Below are positions 23,617 to 25,481 of a stretch of 25,481 bases of DNA, piece after piece (the stretch's first letter is position 1; the number at the start of each line of letters is the position of its first letter). Where the stretch lies: NCBI GenBank assembly GCA_036503065.1, contig DASXXM010000141.1:1-25481 (forward strand), given 5' to 3'. The notes under the pieces are model-generated. The model made no database searches, was not told the origin of the DNA, and saw only the letters and a list, made by a program, of their open reading frames with translations. Origin of the DNA: DATEPR01 sp036503065 (lineage in GTDB: Bacteria; Actinomycetota; Actinomycetes; Mycobacteriales; Pseudonocardiaceae). Made by a program: the position numbers and the translations under genes.

Positions 23617-24805
23617 CTTCCTGTTGCCCGATCTCGGCGAAGGGCTCACCGAGGCGTCGATTCTGACCTGGCTGGTCAAAGCCGGCGACACGGTGACCGT
23701 CGACCAGGTCGTCGTCGAGGTGGAGACGGCCAAGGCCGCGGTCGAGGTGCCGGTGCCCTTCGCGGGCGTCGTCACCAGCCTGCACGGCGAGCCCGGCCAG
23801 TCGCTGCCGGTCGGCGCGCCGCTGATGACCATCGACGGCATTCCCGACCAGGGCAGTGTTCCCGACGAAGGCAGCGGCAACGTCCTCATCGGCTACGGCA
23901 CCACGGTCACCACCCGGCGCCGCCGCACCCGTAACCCGCCGACCGGCGTCCGCGTGCCGGCGAAGGCGCCCGGCGTGATCTCGCCGTTCGTCCGGAAGCT
24001 GGCTTCGGACAACGGGATCGACCTCGCCCACGTCACCGGCAGCGGACCCGGCGGGATCATCCGGCGCGTCGACATCGAGGCTGTGCTGTCGACACCCGTA
24101 CCGAGGAATGCTGTCGAGGGGGAGACGCGGATTCCGTTGCGCGGGGTCCGGAAGGCCGTCGCGGACAAGCTGACGACGTCCCGGCGGGAGATCCCCGAAG
24201 CCACTGTCTGGGTGGACGTCGACGCGACCGAGCTGGTCGCGGCCCGAGTGGCGCTCAACGCGGTCCGGCCGGACCGTCCGGTGAGCCTGCTGGGCCTGAT
24301 CGCCCGTTTCGCCGTCGCGGGGCTGCGGAAGTTCCCCGAGCTGAACTCGCGTGTCAATGGCGACGAGATCGTGCACCTGCACGACATCAACCTCGGTTTC
24401 GCCGCCCAGACCGACCGAGGCCTGGTCGTACCGGTGGTGCGGGACGCGGGCGCGCTGTCCACCCGCGACCTCTCGGCCGCGATCGGCGCGCAGACCGCGG
24501 CCGTCCGCGCGGGCACGCTGTCCCCGGCGGGACTCACCGGCGGCACCTTCACCGTGAACAACTACGGCGTGTTCGGTGTGGACGGTTCGGCCGCGATCAT
24601 CAATTACCCGGAGGCGGCGATCCTGGGGATCGGCCGGATTCTCGACCGGCCATGGGTGGTCGATGGGGCGCTCGTCGCGCGGAAGGTGTGCCAGCTGACC
24701 CTGGCGTTCGACCACCGGGTCTGCGACGGCGGCACCGCGGGCGGTTTCCTCCGCTACATTGCCGACTGCGTCGAATCCCCGGTCACCGCGCTCGGCGATC
24801 TGTGA
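23609..24805 (+). CDS. bkdC: Branched-chain 2-oxoacid dehydrogenase E2 (dihydrolipoamide acyltransferase)
   Basis: A 398-residue E2 with GTG start overlapping E1beta. A single lipoyl domain carries the acceptor lysine K42 in VETAKAAVE. A basic Arg-rich linker follows, then a peripheral subunit-binding domain (SPFVRKLASDNGIDLAHV, SGPGG) near residues 123-160, and the acyltransferase domain with catalytic FDHRVCDGG near residue 368. It transfers the acyl group to CoA. One lipoyl domain is usual for branched-chain E2. E3 (lipoamide dehydrogenase) is not in the window. The last 52 bases overlap the convergent TetR gene. Confidence 0.93.
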   Translation: MPDFLLPDLGEGLTEASILTWLVKAGDTVTVDQVVVEVETAKAAVEVPVPFAGVVTSLHGEPGQSLPVGAPLMTIDGIPDQGSVPDEGSGNVLIGYGTTVTTRRRRTRNPPTGVRVPAKAPGVISPFVRKLASDNGIDLAHVTGSGPGGIIRRVDIEAVLSTPVPRNAVEGETRIPLRGVRKAVADKLTTSRREIPEATVWVDVDATELVAARVALNAVRPDRPVSLLGLIARFAVAGLRKFPELNSRVNGDEIVHLHDINLGFAAQTDRGLVVPVVRDAGALSTRDLSAAIGAQTAAVRAGTLSPAGLTGGTFTVNNYGVFGVDGSAAIINYPEAAILGIGRILDRPWVVDGALVARKVCQLTLAFDHRVCDGGTAGGFLRYIADCVESPVTALGDL

Positions 24806-25481
24806 CCCGCGTCCAGGAACTGGCTGAGTCCGGCGCTGTTCAGCGCGCGCGCAGGCAGGGGCGTCGGTCCCGGACGCGCCTGCCGGAGACCGTCGAGCAG
24901 TAGCCCGACCACGCGTCGATAGACATCCGGCCGCTCGGTGCCGCCCAGGTCGACGGTTGCCTGGATCGCGGCGGCCAACAGTTGGATGTCCGTCGACTCG
25001 AAATCCGCCCTCAGGGCACCGGCGCTCTTGGCCCGCCCGATCAGGTCGTCGAGATGCGCGCTGACCTGCGAGTGGGTCTGTTCCAGCAGGCTCAGCAACC
25101 GCATGGACGTCTCGCTCGGGGAATCGCCGAGCACCTCCGTGTAGCCGCCGAGGATGAACTGGCGGAACCCCTTGTCGATGGCGAGCTGCCAGGATGCCTG
25201 CTCGATCAGCGCCGCCAGTCCTTCCCATGCGTCACGTGAGCGCGTTGCTCGCTCCGTGAGCTGTTGCGCCATACGCAACCGTGGGGCGTAGACGTGGTAG
25301 ATCAGGTCGTCCTTGTTGGCGAAATGTCGGTAGACGGTGCCCACGCCGATCCCGGCCTTCGTCGCCACGTCGGCCAGGGTCGTTGACAGGCCCTCGACGG
25401 CGAAGACCTCGGCGGCGACGGCGAGGAGCCGCTCACGGTTGGCCGTCGCATCACTGCGCACCCTGCGGCCCGTGGAGGTTC
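24754..25481 (-). CDS. TetR/AcrR-family transcriptional regulator (5' end possibly outside window)
   Basis: The HTH is clear: RERLLAVAAEVFAVEGLSTT, LADVATKAGIGVGTVYRHF, with NKDDLIYHV after it, followed by a helical ligand-binding domain (WEGLAALIEQASWQLA, ILGGYTEVL) and a low-complexity tail. The first start inside the window is GTG 25461, but the frame stays open to the window edge with TSTGRRV before it, which looks like ordinary TetR N-terminal sequence, so the true start is probably just beyond 25481. The 3' end overlaps the E2 gene by 52 bases on the opposite strand. Ligand and targets cannot be told; it may control genes to the right. Confidence 0.87.
   Translation of the reverse strand, partial: TSTGRRVRSDATANRERLLAVAAEVFAVEGLSTTLADVATKAGIGVGTVYRHFANKDDLIYHVYAPRLRMAQQLTERATRSRDAWEGLAALIEQASWQLAIDKGFRQFILGGYTEVLGDSPSETSMRLLSLLEQTHSQVSAHLDDLIGRAKSAGALRADFESTDIQLLAAAIQATVDLGGTERPDVYRRVVGLLLDGLRQARPGPTPLPARALNSAGLSQFLDAGHRSPSAVTGDSTQSAM

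Noticed and set aside
20910..24805. Lrp and 2-oxoacid dehydrogenase genes as part of the conflict system
   Set aside because: They are a complete standard metabolic operon with its own divergent regulator; adjacency looks incidental.
1..25481. Mobile element, CRISPR, tRNA or integration site
   Set aside because: No transposase, integrase, repeat-spacer array, tRNA-like sequence or flanking direct repeat was seen.

Overview
The window looks like chromosome from a high-GC actinomycete, most likely Pseudonocardiales-like (Amycolatopsis/Saccharothrix relatives). This rests on the very high GC content, strong GC bias at third codon positions, frequent GTG starts, ATGA stop/start overlaps, and family content (CHAT proteins with helical-repeat N-termini, kinase-type extracellular sensor domains, GAP1/GTPase operons). 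The species cannot be named from sequence alone. No tRNA, rRNA, IS element, integrase or CRISPR array was seen.

Region A (1-6909). At the left edge a minus-strand gene gives only the helical-repeat N-terminal part of what looks like a CHAT-type (caspase-like) protein; its C-terminus lies outside the window. Divergent from it runs a compact operon: a lid-less Hsp70 (2006-3538), a J-like/TPR/membrane protein without HPD (3541-4650), a short GrpE (4647-5162), a membrane-anchored sensor-like protein (5201-5989), a Crp/Fnr regulator (6008-6706) and a 58-residue free-standing DnaJ-type zinc-finger protein (6733-6909).

Region B (6910-9901). This holds a small promoter/mini-ORF/terminator unit, a Nudix-winged-helix regulator on the minus strand (NrtR-like architecture), and a divergent membrane protein with a C-terminal nucleosidase/phosphorylase (PNP_UDP_1/MTAN-like) domain. 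Two GTCA-N3-TGAC sites overlap promoter elements, one in front of the mini-ORF and one in the Nudix/nucleosidase divergent region.

Region C (10042-20794). A second, longer operon has stop/start overlaps at nearly every junction: secreted von Willebrand factor A protein, second lid-less Hsp70, a large FN3 protein with a cryptic J-like N-terminus, a zinc-ribbon GTPase, GTPase-associated protein 1 (GAP1), a membrane zinc-ribbon GTPase and a 45-residue membrane peptide. A second GrpE-like gene converges on its end and appears to be read from a leaderless promoter. The locus therefore seems to carry two parallel Hsp70/J-like/GrpE sets built around a GTPase-GAP1 core, with a vWA protein, a membrane nucleosidase and a CHAT-type protein as possible sensor and effector parts. 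GAP1 and its paired GTPases have been placed by comparative genomics among predicted prokaryotic conflict (immunity-type) systems; the combination here is the candidate unusual system. Immune function is inference.

Region D (20910-25481) is ordinary metabolism: an Lrp/AsnC regulator divergent from an E1alpha-E1beta-E2 operon for a branched-chain 2-oxoacid dehydrogenase, then a convergent TetR-family regulator whose 3' end overlaps the E2 gene and whose 5' end may run off the window.
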